Source: Jutongia hominis (GTDB lineage Bacteria > Bacillota > Clostridia > Lachnospirales > Lachnospiraceae). Taken from it: a DNA stretch of 64,000 nucleotides. The position numbers and the translations under genes are program-made. The stretch is taken from the NCBI RefSeq assembly GCF_014384965.1, contig NZ_JACRSW010000032.1, forward strand, positions 124,001 to 188,000, written 5' to 3'. Below are positions 30,311 to 39,238 of this stretch, piece by piece (within the stretch, counting starts at the first letter, position 1; each line of letters begins with the position of its first letter). The notes beneath the pieces were generated by a model. It searched no databases. It saw nothing but the letters and a program-made list of their open reading frames with translations, and was not told where the DNA came from.

Positions 30311-30339
30311 AAGATATCACTCCTTAAAATCATTGTCAA
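30311..30339 (-). promoter_or_regulatory. Sigma-A promoter of hrcA operon
   Basis: On the minus strand a consensus TTGACA (30339-30334), a 17-base spacer and TATCTT (30316-30311) lie just before CIRCE, so transcription would begin within or at the edge of the operator, as expected for HrcA repression. Confidence 0.7.
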
Positions 30340-30451
30340 GAACTTTTTGAAACTTTTTTTTATTTTTTCTTATTATTTATTCGCAAAGTGAATTTCCGCT
30401 CTTTTGCAGAGTTTCCTTATCAATGCACTCTTTCTTCTTATTATTAATAAC

Positions 30452-30480
30452 TTGTGCCAAAAGATGTATCTTGCTATAAT
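30452..30480 (+). promoter_or_regulatory. Sigma-A promoter upstream of the second FliK-like gene
   Basis: TTGTGC, a 17-base spacer and a perfect TATAAT lie about 95 bases before the start at 30576. The leader contains no obvious structure. Confidence 0.55.
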
Positions 30481-30575
30481 ATTTTTATAGCATTCTGTGG
30501 TAAAAACACGACAATGCTTCTATTATAAATATTGTTTTCATCTTAGATCTGTATAAGAAAGAAACGGAGATGACT

Positions 30576-32750
30576 ATGAACCAAAGAATCCAATCATTAA
30601 ATACCAATCAATCACAAACTGCTTCTTCGAATCAGAGTACAACCAGCAGACAGCGAACGATCAATCAGCGGAGTGCTTCTTCTATGAATACACGTACCGT
30701 TGGAAGCACGATGAACTATGCAACCACCAGAAGTCCCAGTGCGATCCATGTCGGTGATGTATTAAAAGGAGAGATTACCGATCTGCGTAATAACCAGATT
30801 TCATTGACTTTAGAAGATAATACAGTAGTACGTGCCCAGATTGCTGACAGTTCCAAATACAGCATCGGTCAGACCGGTGCTTTCCGGCTCAGCGACATTG
30901 CCGGTAATACACTTTATCTGGAAAATATTTCTCTTGGTGAAAATGACACAGAAATGAATTTGATCAACAAGGCTCTCGATGAAGCAAATCTTCCACCGAC
31001 TTCCTATAATCAGGACACCGTCAAAGCATTGATGGATAATCTTCTTCCGATCAACCGAGAATCGATCCAGCAGTTAATGCAGCAGGCATATGATTTTGAT
31101 ACAAAAGATATGAACACACTCGCTGTCATGAAGCGTCTCATGATGCCGCTTTCTAAAGATTCCGTACAACAGTTTAGTAATTATCTGCATGAACAGGCTG
31201 ATCTTGTAGAACGCGTACAATCCTTTTCGAAAGACGTTCCCGCTTTACTTGCTGCTCTGGCTCAAAACAGCAATGCCGATGCTGTGGCACAATTTGGCAA
31301 AGAAATGCTGTCAATCGGCCTTTCTGTCGGAAATGCTTCTATTGAAAGTACAACACCAACGATTGCAAGTCTGCCGTCTGACACGCTAGAAGAGATTCAA
31401 ACACTATTATCGGATACCGCATTAACAGAGGATATTGCAAAACAAATTGATCAAAAGACATTATCTTTACAAGATGCGATGACACTTTTGCGTGATGCAA
31501 TCCTTTCAGGTACATTAAAAAGTGACCTTGACAGTTCAGAGCTGACACGGCTGCTTAATACGATCAATCAGGCATTAGAGCCTTCTTCTGCAAATGCTGC
31601 TCCTGTTACAGAAGATTTTGTCAAAAACATTCTTTCTCTAAAAGAAGAAAATGCCGGTTCTTCTGCTACTGATACGGTAGCAGAAAAACCGGCAGATGCA
31701 GAATCAATCAATCCATCCGTAGAAACTAATGAAGAACCACAGACACAAAGTCGCTTTGCACTGGCTGGAAAATTTCTAAAAAACTTTTCGGAAAGTGCCA
31801 AAAATGCATTAAATGATACGTTAGAAAATATACGCTCTTCCAATGATACTTCTTTAAAAGACAACAGCATTCCAAAAACAGCTATTGATCTGTTAGCCGA
31901 AAAATATCTGTATGCAGCCAGAGAACAAGACTTTTTAAATACAAGTCTTTCTGTCGATGACCGCAATGCATTATTAAAAAGCTTACAAGGAATGCCGATC
32001 AGCCAGAGTATGCTTTTATCGATCGCATCCGGTGAAGCTGCGACAAGAGATGTTCTGACCGTGATCTATAACACGATCTCTCTTTCTGACAGTGCACAGG
32101 TAAAAGAACTTTTTGCTTCCGAACCTTTTCAGAAATTGTTCTCCCGTCTGTTGCAAAGCAACTGGACGATCACACCGGAACAATTAAAGAACGGTGATCT
32201 GTCTAAGTTCTATAACCATATGAGTAAGCAGATCAACCAATTCGAATCACTGATCCAGAATTCTTTATCCGGAAGTGATTCCAAAGAACTGGGTGGCTAT
32301 GCACATGATATGACAAGCAATATCCAATTTATGAAGACATTGAGTGAGACATTTTCTTTCTTCCAAATGCCATTAAAATTGCAAAATCAGGATGCCCATA
32401 GTGAACTCTATGTATACACCCAGAAGCAAAAACTTCGTCAAAATCCGGAAAGATCAAGCGTCCTGCTTCATCTGGACATGGAACACTTAGGAACGATTGA
32501 TATAAAAATTGACCGCAACCACAATGATATCCTTGCTGATTTTTCTTTAAACGATGCATCCAGCGTGCAATTATTTCGCATCAATGAAGATCTGCTCAAA
32601 AACGCCTTGAACGCACAAGGATTTTCATGCCAGATGCAATTTAAGCAAAAAGAAGGAGATTCGCCATCTCTAGACCATTTTATCAATACAAAAGTCAACA
32701 CACATGCCACCGATGAGATGAAACGCTTCTCTTTTGATATCCGAGCTTAA
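30576..32750 (+). CDS. Second, large FliK-like protein (Flg_hook C-terminal domain)
   Basis: A 724-residue protein with an N-terminal Ser/Asn/Gln/Thr-rich segment (about 1-55), then a small beta domain (HVGDVLKGEITDLRNNQISL followed by TLEDNTVVRAQI), a long helical and acidic middle, and a C-terminal Flg_hook-type domain. That domain (about 600-690) holds FFQMPLKLQNQDAHSELYVY and LHLDMEHLGTIDIKIDRNHN. This architecture is found in clostridial proteins annotated as FliK-like. It is distinct from the fla-operon FliK at 380-1840. The ATG at 30576 is preceded by ACGGAG; an earlier ATG (30570) is too close to it. Single-gene unit with promoter and terminator. Role in hook length or another secreted-ruler function is unknown. 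Confidence 0.8.
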   Translation: MNQRIQSLNTNQSQTASSNQSTTSRQRTINQRSASSMNTRTVGSTMNYATTRSPSAIHVGDVLKGEITDLRNNQISLTLEDNTVVRAQIADSSKYSIGQTGAFRLSDIAGNTLYLENISLGENDTEMNLINKALDEANLPPTSYNQDTVKALMDNLLPINRESIQQLMQQAYDFDTKDMNTLAVMKRLMMPLSKDSVQQFSNYLHEQADLVERVQSFSKDVPALLAALAQNSNADAVAQFGKEMLSIGLSVGNASIESTTPTIASLPSDTLEEIQTLLSDTALTEDIAKQIDQKTLSLQDAMTLLRDAILSGTLKSDLDSSELTRLLNTINQALEPSSANAAPVTEDFVKNILSLKEENAGSSATDTVAEKPADAESINPSVETNEEPQTQSRFALAGKFLKNFSESAKNALNDTLENIRSSNDTSLKDNSIPKTAIDLLAEKYLYAAREQDFLNTSLSVDDRNALLKSLQGMPISQSMLLSIASGEAATRDVLTVIYNTISLSDSAQVKELFASEPFQKLFSRLLQSNWTITPEQLKNGDLSKFYNHMSKQINQFESLIQNSLSGSDSKELGGYAHDMTSNIQFMKTLSETFSFFQMPLKLQNQDAHSELYVYTQKQKLRQNPERSSVLLHLDMEHLGTIDIKIDRNHNDILADFSLNDASSVQLFRINEDLLKNALNAQGFSCQMQFKQKEGDSPSLDHFINTKVNTHATDEMKRFSFDIRA

Positions 32751-32800
32751 AAACCACACAGAATCTGCGATCCACTAACGATAGACACAGCGTATTGATA

Positions 32801-32835
32801 AAAGGACAACGTCAAATAATCACGTTGTCCTTTTT
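32801..32835 (+). terminator. Terminator after the second FliK-like gene
   Basis: Perfect 12-bp stem AAAGGACAACGT / ACGTTGTCCTTT with a 9-base loop followed by TT and a T-rich stretch. It lies about 50 bases after the stop. A shorter T-run on the other strand suggests it may also serve the convergent PilZ operon. Confidence 0.9.
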
Positions 32836-32949
32836 GCTTTAAGTCTCAACTATTCCGTTTCTCTTCTTTGAACTTTACATCATGCATTCTGTTTCCAATC
32901 CAAGATCGCTCTTTTAGAATAAAAGATTTCTTCCCGCTTTCCAAAGAGC

Positions 32950-33306
32950 TTATGCATAATCCCCATATCTTTTTTCAATATCTTCAAAGATATAATCAAA
33001 TACAGAAGCCATTCCTACAAATTCACAGCCGTAAAAATAACAGCCATCCTCTGTCTTAGCCTGACGTACGATCTTCACAACACAGTTGAGGTTTTCATCC
33101 TCTCCTTCCATTTCCAGACGGGCATTAAAATAATATCCGATTGGCAGGATACTTTGTGTCTTAAAACCAATTCCTCTGCGAGAGATATTCTGTACCTCGA
33201 TCGGTGCATGGATATTTCCTACTTTTACATTATCCTGTTTAAATAAAGAAGATACTTCTAACTCCATGTAAACAGGAATTCTTTTGGATCTACGCTGTTC
33301 TTCCAT
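32950..33306 (-). CDS. PilZ-domain protein, probable cyclic-di-GMP receptor
   Basis: A single PilZ domain of 118 residues. The two ligand motifs are visible: RRSKRIPVYMEL (RxxxR at about 5-9) and NISRRGIGF (D/NxSxxG, near residue 42). Such stand-alone PilZ proteins bind cyclic-di-GMP and often act on motility or envelope functions. GGGGTGG supports the ATG at 33306. It lies 28 bases after gatB and probably shares its transcript, but the convergent neighbour is a FliK-like gene, so a motility link is plausible. No diguanylate cyclase is in the window. Confidence 0.85.
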   Translation of the reverse strand: MEEQRRSKRIPVYMELEVSSLFKQDNVKVGNIHAPIEVQNISRRGIGFKTQSILPIGYYFNARLEMEGEDENLNCVVKIVRQAKTEDGCYFYGCEFVGMASVFDYIFEDIEKRYGDYA

Positions 33307-33334
33307 TTCTGCCACCCCTTTCCTGATAGGATCT

Positions 33335-34768
33335 TTATTTTAATAACTCGACTAAGATCTGGTTGATCGTAGCAGGATCTGCTTTTCCCTGCGTTGCTTT
33401 CATGGTCTGTCCGACAAGGAAACCGATTGCTTTCTTCTTACCACTCTTATAGTCTTCTACAGATTGTGGATTGTTCGCTACGATCTCTTCGATCGTGCTG
33501 CGAAGTGCACCATCGTCCGCAACGGTCTTTAATCCATGCTCTTCGACATAAACTTCCGGATCTACATCATTTGCAAAAACCTGTTCAAAGACTTCTTTTG
33601 CAACGGTACTGTTAATCGTGCGGTCATCTGTCAGCTTGATCAGTTTTGCTAAGTTTTCAGGACTGAATGGGATCTGATCAGCGTCTAGATCATTTTCTTT
33701 TAATAAGCGCATCGTTTCAACCATCAGCCAGTTCGAAACTTTCTTCGGATTGCTACAGATTGCCGTGGCAGCTTCGAACACATCTGCCATTTTTTTGTTA
33801 CCGGTAATGATCTTTGCATCATATTCAGGCAGCTTGAATTCTGTCTTATAGCGTTCCATCTTCTCTGTCTGTAATTCCGGCTGACGTGCCTTTAAGTCAG
33901 CAAGCCATTCATCACTTATAATAACCGGTACAAGATCCGGATCCGGGAAGTAACGATAATCCTGTGCATCCTCTTTCGAACGCATTGCATAAGAGTATTC
34001 TTTGGTATCATCCCAGCGTCTGGTCTCCTGAATCACTTCTTTTCCGGCTTCGATCAGATCGATCTGACGCTCCCTTTCTGCTTCAATCGCACGACGGATT
34101 GCTTTAAAAGAGTTTAAATTCTTCATCTCTGTACGTGTACCAAATTCTTTCGCACCGACTTCTCTGACAGATAAGTTGACATCCGCTCTCATCGAACCTT
34201 CCTGTAACTTACAGTCAGAAGCTCCGAGATATTGAACGATCATTCTTAACTTCTCTAAGTATGCGATTACTTCGTCTGCCGAACGCATATCCGGCTCAGA
34301 TACAATCTCGATCAATGGCACACCGGAACGGTTATAATCTACCAAAGAATTCTCGCCCCATTCATCATGTACGAGCTTACCGGCATCTTCTTCCATATGA
34401 ATCTCGTGGATCCCGATTGTTTTCTTCTGTCCGTCTTCTGTCTCAATCTCAATGCTTCCATCCCTGCAGATTGGAAGATATAACTGTGAGATCTGGTAAT
34501 TCTGAGGATTATCCGGATAAAAATAATTCTTTCGGTCAAACTTACAATTCTGTGTGATCGTACAATTTGTAGCAAGACCAACGGCTGCTGCATATTCTAC
34601 AACCTGTTTATTTAAAACAGGAAGAGATCCCGGCATACCGGTGCAGACCGGACAGGTATGAGCATTGGGTTCTCCACCGAACTCTGTAGAACACGAACAA
34701 AATATCTTTGTCTTTGTCGCTAATTCGACATGTACTTCAAGACCGATAACGGTTTCAAATTGTTTCAT
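33335..34768 (-). CDS. gatB: Asp/Glu-tRNA(Asn/Gln) amidotransferase subunit B
   Basis: GatB is the tRNA-binding kinase-like subunit that activates misacylated Glu-tRNA(Gln) or Asp-tRNA(Asn). The 477 residues begin MKQFETVIGLEVHVELATKT and include the zinc-site region with HTCPVCTGMPGSLPVLN. YRYFPDPDLVPV near residue 280 and a C-terminal YqeY-like helical domain (about 330-477, KKKAIGFLVGQTMKATQGKA) follow. GGAG at six bases supports the ATG at 34768 although the frame opens at 34810. It is the third gene of gatC-gatA-gatB. Confidence 0.97.
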   Translation of the reverse strand: MKQFETVIGLEVHVELATKTKIFCSCSTEFGGEPNAHTCPVCTGMPGSLPVLNKQVVEYAAAVGLATNCTITQNCKFDRKNYFYPDNPQNYQISQLYLPICRDGSIEIETEDGQKKTIGIHEIHMEEDAGKLVHDEWGENSLVDYNRSGVPLIEIVSEPDMRSADEVIAYLEKLRMIVQYLGASDCKLQEGSMRADVNLSVREVGAKEFGTRTEMKNLNSFKAIRRAIEAERERQIDLIEAGKEVIQETRRWDDTKEYSYAMRSKEDAQDYRYFPDPDLVPVIISDEWLADLKARQPELQTEKMERYKTEFKLPEYDAKIITGNKKMADVFEAATAICSNPKKVSNWLMVETMRLLKENDLDADQIPFSPENLAKLIKLTDDRTINSTVAKEVFEQVFANDVDPEVYVEEHGLKTVADDGALRSTIEEIVANNPQSVEDYKSGKKKAIGFLVGQTMKATQGKADPATINQILVELLK

Positions 34769-34839
34769 CTTCATCTCCATTTCCGAACTTTTTATAAAGT
34801 TCTTAACCAATCAATATGTCATTATTCTTTCTATCCTGT

Positions 34840-36297
34840 CTATGCTAACGGACTATGGGCATATTCTCTCGTCTGCTCATACGCATATGCGGTACGGATC
34901 AGTTTTTTCTCTGCAAAGCAGTCACCGATCAACTGTAAACCGATCGGAAGTCCTTTGCTGTCTGTTCCGCAAGGAAGGGAAATTCCCGGAAGTCCTGCAA
35001 GATTGACGGAAATGGTATAAATATCTCCAAGATACATCTTTAACGGATCACTTAAACTTTCTCCAAGCTTTGGAGCAGTTGTCGGAGCAGCCGGTCCTAA
35101 GATAATATCATATTTTTCAAAGGCTTTATCAAAGGCTTTCTTGATCAATGCCTTTGTACGAAGTGCTTTCAGATAATAAGCATCAAAATATCCTGAACTT
35201 AATACGAAAGAACCTAACATGATACGACGTTTTACTTCTGCACCAAATCCTTCGGAACGGGATTTTTTATACATATTATGGAGTCCCTGATATTCTTTGG
35301 CACGATATCCGTATTTGACACCATCAAAACGTTCCAGATTCGAACTTGCTTCTGCACAGGCGATCGTATAATATGCCGGAATCGCATATTCTACCAGGCT
35401 AAGATCAAATTCTTCGACGATCGCACCTTTTTGCTCTAATACTTTCGCAGCTGCTAAAACAGCTTCTTTTACTTCAGGATCAAGACCTTCTCCGAAATAA
35501 TCCTTTGGAATACCGATCTTTATGCCTTTGACATCATCAACCAAAGCAGAAGTGAAATCATAGTCTTCTCTTTCTACAGAAGTTGAATCCTTTGTGTCAT
35601 GTGATGCGATCACTTCTAAGATTGTCGCACAGTCTGTCACATCTTTTGCAACCGGTCCGATCTGATCCAAAGAAGACCCATAAGCGATCAAACCATAACG
35701 GGATACCGTTCCATAGGTCGGCTTAATACCGGTAACACCGCAAAATGAACTTGGCTGGCGGATTGATCCACCGGTATCCGAACCCAGTGCATATGAACAT
35801 TCTTCTGCTGCAACTGCTGCACAGGAACCACCTGAAGATCCTCCCGGTACATGCTCTGTATTCCATGGATTTTTTGTCGGTCCGAATGCAGAAGTCTCTG
35901 TGGTACTTCCCATGGCAAACTCATCCATATTTGTCTTACCAATGATCACAGCTCCGGCTTCTTCTAAGTTAGCAACTGCCTGTGCTGTATAAGTTGGCAC
36001 AAAATTTCTGAGAATCTTGGAACTACAGGTTGTCAGCGTTCCTTTTGTACACATGTTATCTTTGATCGCAACCGGAACCCCGGCAAGAGGACCTGTTAAT
36101 TCTCCGTTATCAATCTTTTCCTGTACTTCTTTTGCCCTTTCTAATGCTTCTTTACGCATAACAGTTACAAAACTGTTTACATCTTTTTCTTTCTTTTCTA
36201 CGGCATCTAAAGCTTCCTGTACTGCTTCTACCACAGTTACTTCTTTTGCTTTGATCTTTTTTCCTAATTCAACTGCCGTTAAACTCATTAAAGACAT
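34840..36297 (-). CDS. gatA: Asp/Glu-tRNA(Asn/Gln) amidotransferase subunit A
   Basis: GatA is the amidase subunit that releases ammonia from glutamine. The 485 residues contain the catalytic Ser-cis-Ser-Lys machinery: Lys in PVAIKDNMCTKGTLTTC (about residue 77), and the glycine/serine signature PGGSSGGSCAAVAAEECSYA with SDTGGSIRQPSSFCG. AAGGAG supports the ATG at 36297. It lies 71 bases before gatB and 129 bases after gatC, all on one strand. Confidence 0.97.
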   Translation of the reverse strand: MSLMSLTAVELGKKIKAKEVTVVEAVQEALDAVEKKEKDVNSFVTVMRKEALERAKEVQEKIDNGELTGPLAGVPVAIKDNMCTKGTLTTCSSKILRNFVPTYTAQAVANLEEAGAVIIGKTNMDEFAMGSTTETSAFGPTKNPWNTEHVPGGSSGGSCAAVAAEECSYALGSDTGGSIRQPSSFCGVTGIKPTYGTVSRYGLIAYGSSLDQIGPVAKDVTDCATILEVIASHDTKDSTSVEREDYDFTSALVDDVKGIKIGIPKDYFGEGLDPEVKEAVLAAAKVLEQKGAIVEEFDLSLVEYAIPAYYTIACAEASSNLERFDGVKYGYRAKEYQGLHNMYKKSRSEGFGAEVKRRIMLGSFVLSSGYFDAYYLKALRTKALIKKAFDKAFEKYDIILGPAAPTTAPKLGESLSDPLKMYLGDIYTISVNLAGLPGISLPCGTDSKGLPIGLQLIGDCFAEKKLIRTAYAYEQTREYAHSPLA

Positions 36298-36426
36298 AGT
36301 AATCTCCTTTTCTGCTCTTACTCTGTTTTCCTGCATCGTTAGTAATCCCGAATCTGTCTTCTATATATTTACACTTTCATCATAAGCATATAGATTCTCT
36401 GCCCGGCTGTGCTTTCAATCACATGA

Positions 36427-36717
36427 TCAGATTGTCTTTGGTACAACAAAGCAATCATCCTTACGCTCCGGTGCATTGGCTAATGTTTCTTCTCTTCCAT
36501 CCCCATTTTTTACAACATCTTCACGAAAAACATTGTGTACCGGGAAAACATGCGACATTGGTTCTATCCCTGTTGTATCTAATTCATTTAATTTGTCGAT
36601 GTAATCTAGCATCTCACCCATGTCTTTTTTTGCATTTTCTTTTTCTTCTTCGCTAAGCTCTAACTTAGCAAGAATCCCTACATATTCAATTGTTTCATCT
36701 GAAATAATATTTGCCAT
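36427..36717 (-). CDS. gatC: Asp/Glu-tRNA(Asn/Gln) amidotransferase subunit C
   Basis: GatC is the small belt-like subunit that stabilises GatA-GatB. The 96-residue product has the family pattern [20 protein letters not shown] at the N-terminus and a C-terminal stretch [20 protein letters not shown], ending FVVPKTI. GGAG precedes the ATG at 36717; a longer frame opens at 36756 but lacks a comparable site. First of the gat genes. Confidence 0.95.
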   Translation of the reverse strand: MANIISDETIEYVGILAKLELSEEEKENAKKDMGEMLDYIDKLNELDTTGIEPMSHVFPVHNVFREDVVKNGDGREETLANAPERKDDCFVVPKTI

Positions 36718-36826
36718 ATAACGCTCCGTTTCTGAATTCAAAAGCAGATCTGCCATTTTTTTAAATGCACCCTATAAAAAAGCGAACACCTGCCTTCTTT
36801 TCCATTTATACTACACTTCATTTTGC

Positions 36827-37759
36827 TTATCCGAAAAGTCCGGTAAAGAAATCTTTGACTGCATTAAATATATTGGCAAATACACTGCCGACTTTTTCTG
36901 CAAGTCCTTTGGTATCGACTTTACTAAAATCAATGCCATTGTCTTTTAACTTATCATAAATGTCCTTTGCCTGACTTGTGATCGCATCAATATTAATATC
37001 TTCTTTTGATACTTTATCCATCATATCAACGATATTGTTCACATCATCATCAGAAAGATTAACATCCAGTGCTTTTGCAGAAGCATCTACCGCATCACGG
37101 ATATCCGCAGAAGAAGTCAATCCGTCTGAAAAAACTTTCTGTTTTACTGCTGCCACAAGTTCAGCTGCTTTTTCTTTATCTCCAATGCTGTCTGCAAGAT
37201 CTGCGGTAGCAACCAGCTCATTGGTTGCTGTATCCATCGTATCTTTTGAAATGTCTTCTCCGGTCATCGTGGCATAGGCTTTCATAGCTCCGACCAATGC
37301 CGAAGTTCCTGAGATATTAAATGGTCCGACAACCGTCACCTGTGCATCCTCTAATCCTGCCGTAACCAGTGCATTACAATACATACCGGATGTACAATAG
37401 CTGATATTCTTCGTATCTACAGCAATACCGCTGTCTTTTTCCGTCTTTACGACCATAACCGAAGATAACGCTCTTTTGCCGATCACCGAAGAAGAAATAT
37501 AATCTCCAAGATATTCATGTTCTTCTTTATTCGTGATCTCAATCACTTTATAGTCTGACAGATCGGCATTTGTAATACCGAATTCTTTCATAACAGCTGC
37601 TTTTTCTTTTACTGTCAGATCTGCACCAAACGCAATATAACGGTCATATGTTGTATCTTCATCTTTTACAACAGCATCCGCAGATGCCGACCGGTATTGC
37701 ATTCCGGAAAACAGAAGCAAAACAGCAAACAAAAAGGCTTTCTTCCATATTTTCTTCAT
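36827..37759 (-). CDS. Secreted DUF1002 protein (YpuA-like)
   Basis: A 310-residue exported protein of the DUF1002 family, of unknown function and common in spore-forming Firmicutes (YpuA in Bacillus). The signal peptide is at about residues 5-27, ending near SASADA. The conserved core reads RYIAFGADLTVKEKAAVMKE and later ITNADLSDYKVIEITNKEEH, then a Val/Ala-rich domain around VTVVGPFNISGTSALVGAMK. The C-terminal third is helical, with paired short repeats around AIDVNLSDDDVNN-type segments, ending in a hydrophobic DFFTGLFG. No anchor motif is visible. It lies about 110 bases upstream of gatC. Confidence 0.82.
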   Translation of the reverse strand: MKKIWKKAFLFAVLLLFSGMQYRSASADAVVKDEDTTYDRYIAFGADLTVKEKAAVMKEFGITNADLSDYKVIEITNKEEHEYLGDYISSSVIGKRALSSVMVVKTEKDSGIAVDTKNISYCTSGMYCNALVTAGLEDAQVTVVGPFNISGTSALVGAMKAYATMTGEDISKDTMDTATNELVATADLADSIGDKEKAAELVAAVKQKVFSDGLTSSADIRDAVDASAKALDVNLSDDDVNNIVDMMDKVSKEDINIDAITSQAKDIYDKLKDNGIDFSKVDTKGLAEKVGSVFANIFNAVKDFFTGLFG

Positions 37760-37890
37760 AAACCAATCCTCATTTCTACATACTCTTACTGATTCTTCTT
37801 TATTATATATCCTAAAATAATATGAATGTAGCCAGAATTTTTCGAAACATCCAAAGAATTCTGACTACACATTATACTATTTTACTATAA

Positions 37891-39114
37891 TTATTCTGCT
37901 TTTCCTGCTTTAATACGTTTCATTGCCTTAACTGTATTCTCAGCACTGCCAAAAGCTGTCAGGCGGAAGTATCCTTCTCCGCTAGGACCAAATCCGGAAC
38001 CAGGTGTTCCAACAATATTTAACTCTTCTAATAGATAATCAAAGAAATCCCATGATTTCATATTATCCGGTGTTTTTAACCAGATATAAGGAGCATCAAT
38101 ACCACCATAGACTTCATATCCTGCACCAACAAGACCTTCACGGATCACTTTTGCGTTGTTCATATAATAAGCGATCTGCTCTTTTGTCTCTTTCTTGCCT
38201 TCTTCAGAATACACAGCAGCACCGGCAGCCTGAATAATATATGGTGCACCGTTAAATTTTGTTCCATGACGACGTGCCCAAAGTGAATGTAATGTAACAT
38301 CACCGCTCTTTAATTCCTTGGGAACAACTGTAAAACCAAGACGTGTACCTGTAAATCCTGCATTCTTTGAAAAACTGCGGATCTCAATTGCACATCCCTT
38401 TGCTCCGTCACATTCATAGATCGAATGCGGTACGTTTTCTGATGAGATATATGCTTCATAAGCTGCATCGTAAATGATCACGGCACCGACTTTTAATGCA
38501 TAATCTACCCATACCTGAAGCTGATCTTTTGTGATCGTCGTACCTGTAGGATTATTCGGGAAACAAAGATAAATGATATCCGGTGTTTCTTTTGGAAGTT
38601 CCGGTACAAAGTTGTTCTCTTTTGTACACGGCATATAAATGACATTAGACCATTTTTCGGTTGCCGGATCATAGACACCGGTACGTCCTGCCATTGCATT
38701 CGAATCTACATAAACAGGATAGACCGGATCGCAAACGGCAATCGTATTATCCTGTGAAAAGATATCTCCGATATTTCCTGAATCACTCTTTGCACCATCG
38801 CTGACAAAGATCTCATCAGCCGCAATATCGCATCCTCTTGCTTTATAATCATTCTCTACGATCGTAGTACGAAGAAATTCATAACCAAGATCCGGTGCAT
38901 AACCTTTAAATGTACTCTGATCTGCCATCTCATCTACCGCACTGTGCAGTCTTTTGATAACAGCCGGTGCCAAAGGGAGTGTTACATCACCGATTCCCAG
39001 ACGGATAATGTCTTTTGTCGGATTCGCCTCTGTATATGCTGCTACCTTCTTTGCAATCGTTGAAAAAAGATAACTTCCCGGAAGTTTCAAATAATTATCA
39101 TTGATCTTAAACAT
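37891..39114 (-). CDS. dapL: LL-diaminopimelate aminotransferase
   Basis: DapL converts tetrahydrodipicolinate directly to LL-diaminopimelate with glutamate and pyridoxal phosphate, bypassing the succinyl or acetyl steps. The 407 residues show the fold-type I features of the DapL family: [20 protein letters not shown] near residue 40, [40 protein letters not shown], and the PLP lysine in [15 protein letters not shown] (about residue 270). A weakly paired inverted repeat lies just downstream. The enzyme supplies meso-DAP for the cell wall and dipicolinate precursors. AGGAAAGGTGG precedes the ATG. Confidence 0.97.
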   Translation of the reverse strand: MFKINDNYLKLPGSYLFSTIAKKVAAYTEANPTKDIIRLGIGDVTLPLAPAVIKRLHSAVDEMADQSTFKGYAPDLGYEFLRTTIVENDYKARGCDIAADEIFVSDGAKSDSGNIGDIFSQDNTIAVCDPVYPVYVDSNAMAGRTGVYDPATEKWSNVIYMPCTKENNFVPELPKETPDIIYLCFPNNPTGTTITKDQLQVWVDYALKVGAVIIYDAAYEAYISSENVPHSIYECDGAKGCAIEIRSFSKNAGFTGTRLGFTVVPKELKSGDVTLHSLWARRHGTKFNGAPYIIQAAGAAVYSEEGKKETKEQIAYYMNNAKVIREGLVGAGYEVYGGIDAPYIWLKTPDNMKSWDFFDYLLEELNIVGTPGSGFGPSGEGYFRLTAFGSAENTVKAMKRIKAGKAE

Positions 39115-39238
39115 GTTGTTTCCACCTTTCCTAGCTGTATTTCTTATTAGTCAATTCATGAATACTTTTTATTTTACATGAAAGTGCCTTTTATTGCAAT
39201 AGACAGCTTCACAGACTTCTGATACATTTTCTCATGCT

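Noticed and set aside
37825..37865. Hairpin after dapL as terminator
   Set aside because: GTAGCCAGAATT / AATTCTGACTAC pairs with one mismatch but has no T-run on the minus strand; too weak to list as a terminator.
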